Made by a program: the position numbers and the translations under genes. The notes under the pieces were generated by a model, which was not told the origin of the DNA, searched no databases, and saw only the letters and a list, made by a program, of their open reading frames with translations. A stretch of DNA of 6,331 bases from Gammaproteobacteria bacterium (GTDB lineage: Bacteria; Pseudomonadota; Gammaproteobacteria; Competibacterales; Competibacteraceae), in NCBI GenBank assembly GCA_020047885.1, contig JAIFNF010000225.1, forward strand, positions 1 to 6,331. Reading direction: 5' to 3'. Position 1 is the first letter of the stretch, and each line of letters starts with the position of its first letter. Below, in pieces: positions 6,103 through 6,331 of the stretch.

Positions 6103-6331
6103 TACTTAACCGCGCCAGAGATTTCGATTTTTTCTACCCAAAATCTGATAAATTGACGGTTCCTTGAAACCCCGGATGGAGGGAACAACGGCCCATGGTC
6201 AAGTTGGAGTTCACTGCAGAAGAACGGCAATGTCTTCACTACGAACGCTACCATCACCCGCATCCCCGGGTGCAGCGCAAAATGGAAGCCTTGTGGTTAA
6301 AGAGTCACGGGATCGCGCATCGTGAAATTAG
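6101..6331 (+). mobile_element. IS630-like insertion element, left part
   Basis: The left boundary is inferred to be the TA at 6101-6102, where the moeA reading ends; IS630/Tc1-mariner elements duplicate TA on insertion. The tip would read TATACTTAACCGCGCCAGAG, followed by an AT-rich leader and a transposase gene starting at 6195. The right end and its inverted repeat are outside the window, so the terminal repeats cannot be checked. A subterminal inverted pair, AGATTT and AAATCT, occurs near 6119-6145. Confidence 0.6.
6195..6331 (+). CDS. IS630-family transposase, N-terminal part (runs off window)
   Basis: This is an open frame of 45 codons reaching the window edge, beginning MVKLEFTAEERQCLHYERYH, with HPRVQRKMEALWLKSHGIAHREI following. 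The pattern of an acidic-basic start, a His-Pro-x-x-Arg-x-x-x-Lys/Arg segment, a leucine-rich helix and then a G-I/L-x-x-x-E-I turn is typical of the helix-turn-helix DNA-binding domain at the start of IS630-family transposases. The catalytic DDE domain would lie to the right. GGAGGG at 6178-6183 is a good ribosome site, 11 bases upstream. Assignment rests on the N-terminal domain only; another transposase family sharing this domain is possible. Confidence 0.7.
   Translation, partial: MVKLEFTAEERQCLHYERYHHPHPRVQRKMEALWLKSHGIAHREI

Overview
The window comes from a nitrate-respiring or denitrifying proteobacterium, most likely a gammaproteobacterium. The reasons are a membrane-bound NarG-type nitrate reductase very close to the enterobacterial enzyme, a Paracoccus-type NarK1-NarK2 fusion, NarL-type operators, and an IS630-like element. 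Family or genus cannot be fixed from sequence reading alone.

Layout. Positions 1-4875 read leftward (minus strand) as one nitrate-respiration transcription unit: a 24-helix fused nitrate/nitrite transporter (4875 to 2185), a second free-standing NarK2-like transporter (2089 to 800), and the start of narG (710 to the window edge), which continues outside the window. A hairpin repeat lies between the two transporter genes and a tandem-heptamer repeat lies between the second transporter and narG. Neither looks like a terminator on the transcribed strand, so read-through is likely.

Positions 4876-5143 are a divergent control region. It holds two 7-2-7 NarL/NarP palindromes (one perfect, one with a single mismatch), an extra NarL heptamer, and a consensus IHF site between the palindromes, next to an AT-rich tract. 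This resembles the NarL-IHF architecture of the E. coli narG promoter. No good FNR box was found.

Positions 5144-6331 read rightward: mobA, which makes the guanine-dinucleotide form of molybdenum cofactor that NarG needs, and then the first 57-58 codons of moeA, cut off by an IS630-like element whose transposase begins at 6195 and runs off the window.

How the genes fit together: NarK imports nitrate and exchanges it for nitrite, NarG reduces nitrate on the cytoplasmic side, and MobA/MoeA supply its Mo-bisMGD cofactor. The shared NarL/IHF region could couple cofactor synthesis to nitrate. Two lesions stand out. The free-standing NarK2 lacks about 16 residues covering helix 2 and its substrate-binding arginine, and moeA is interrupted.
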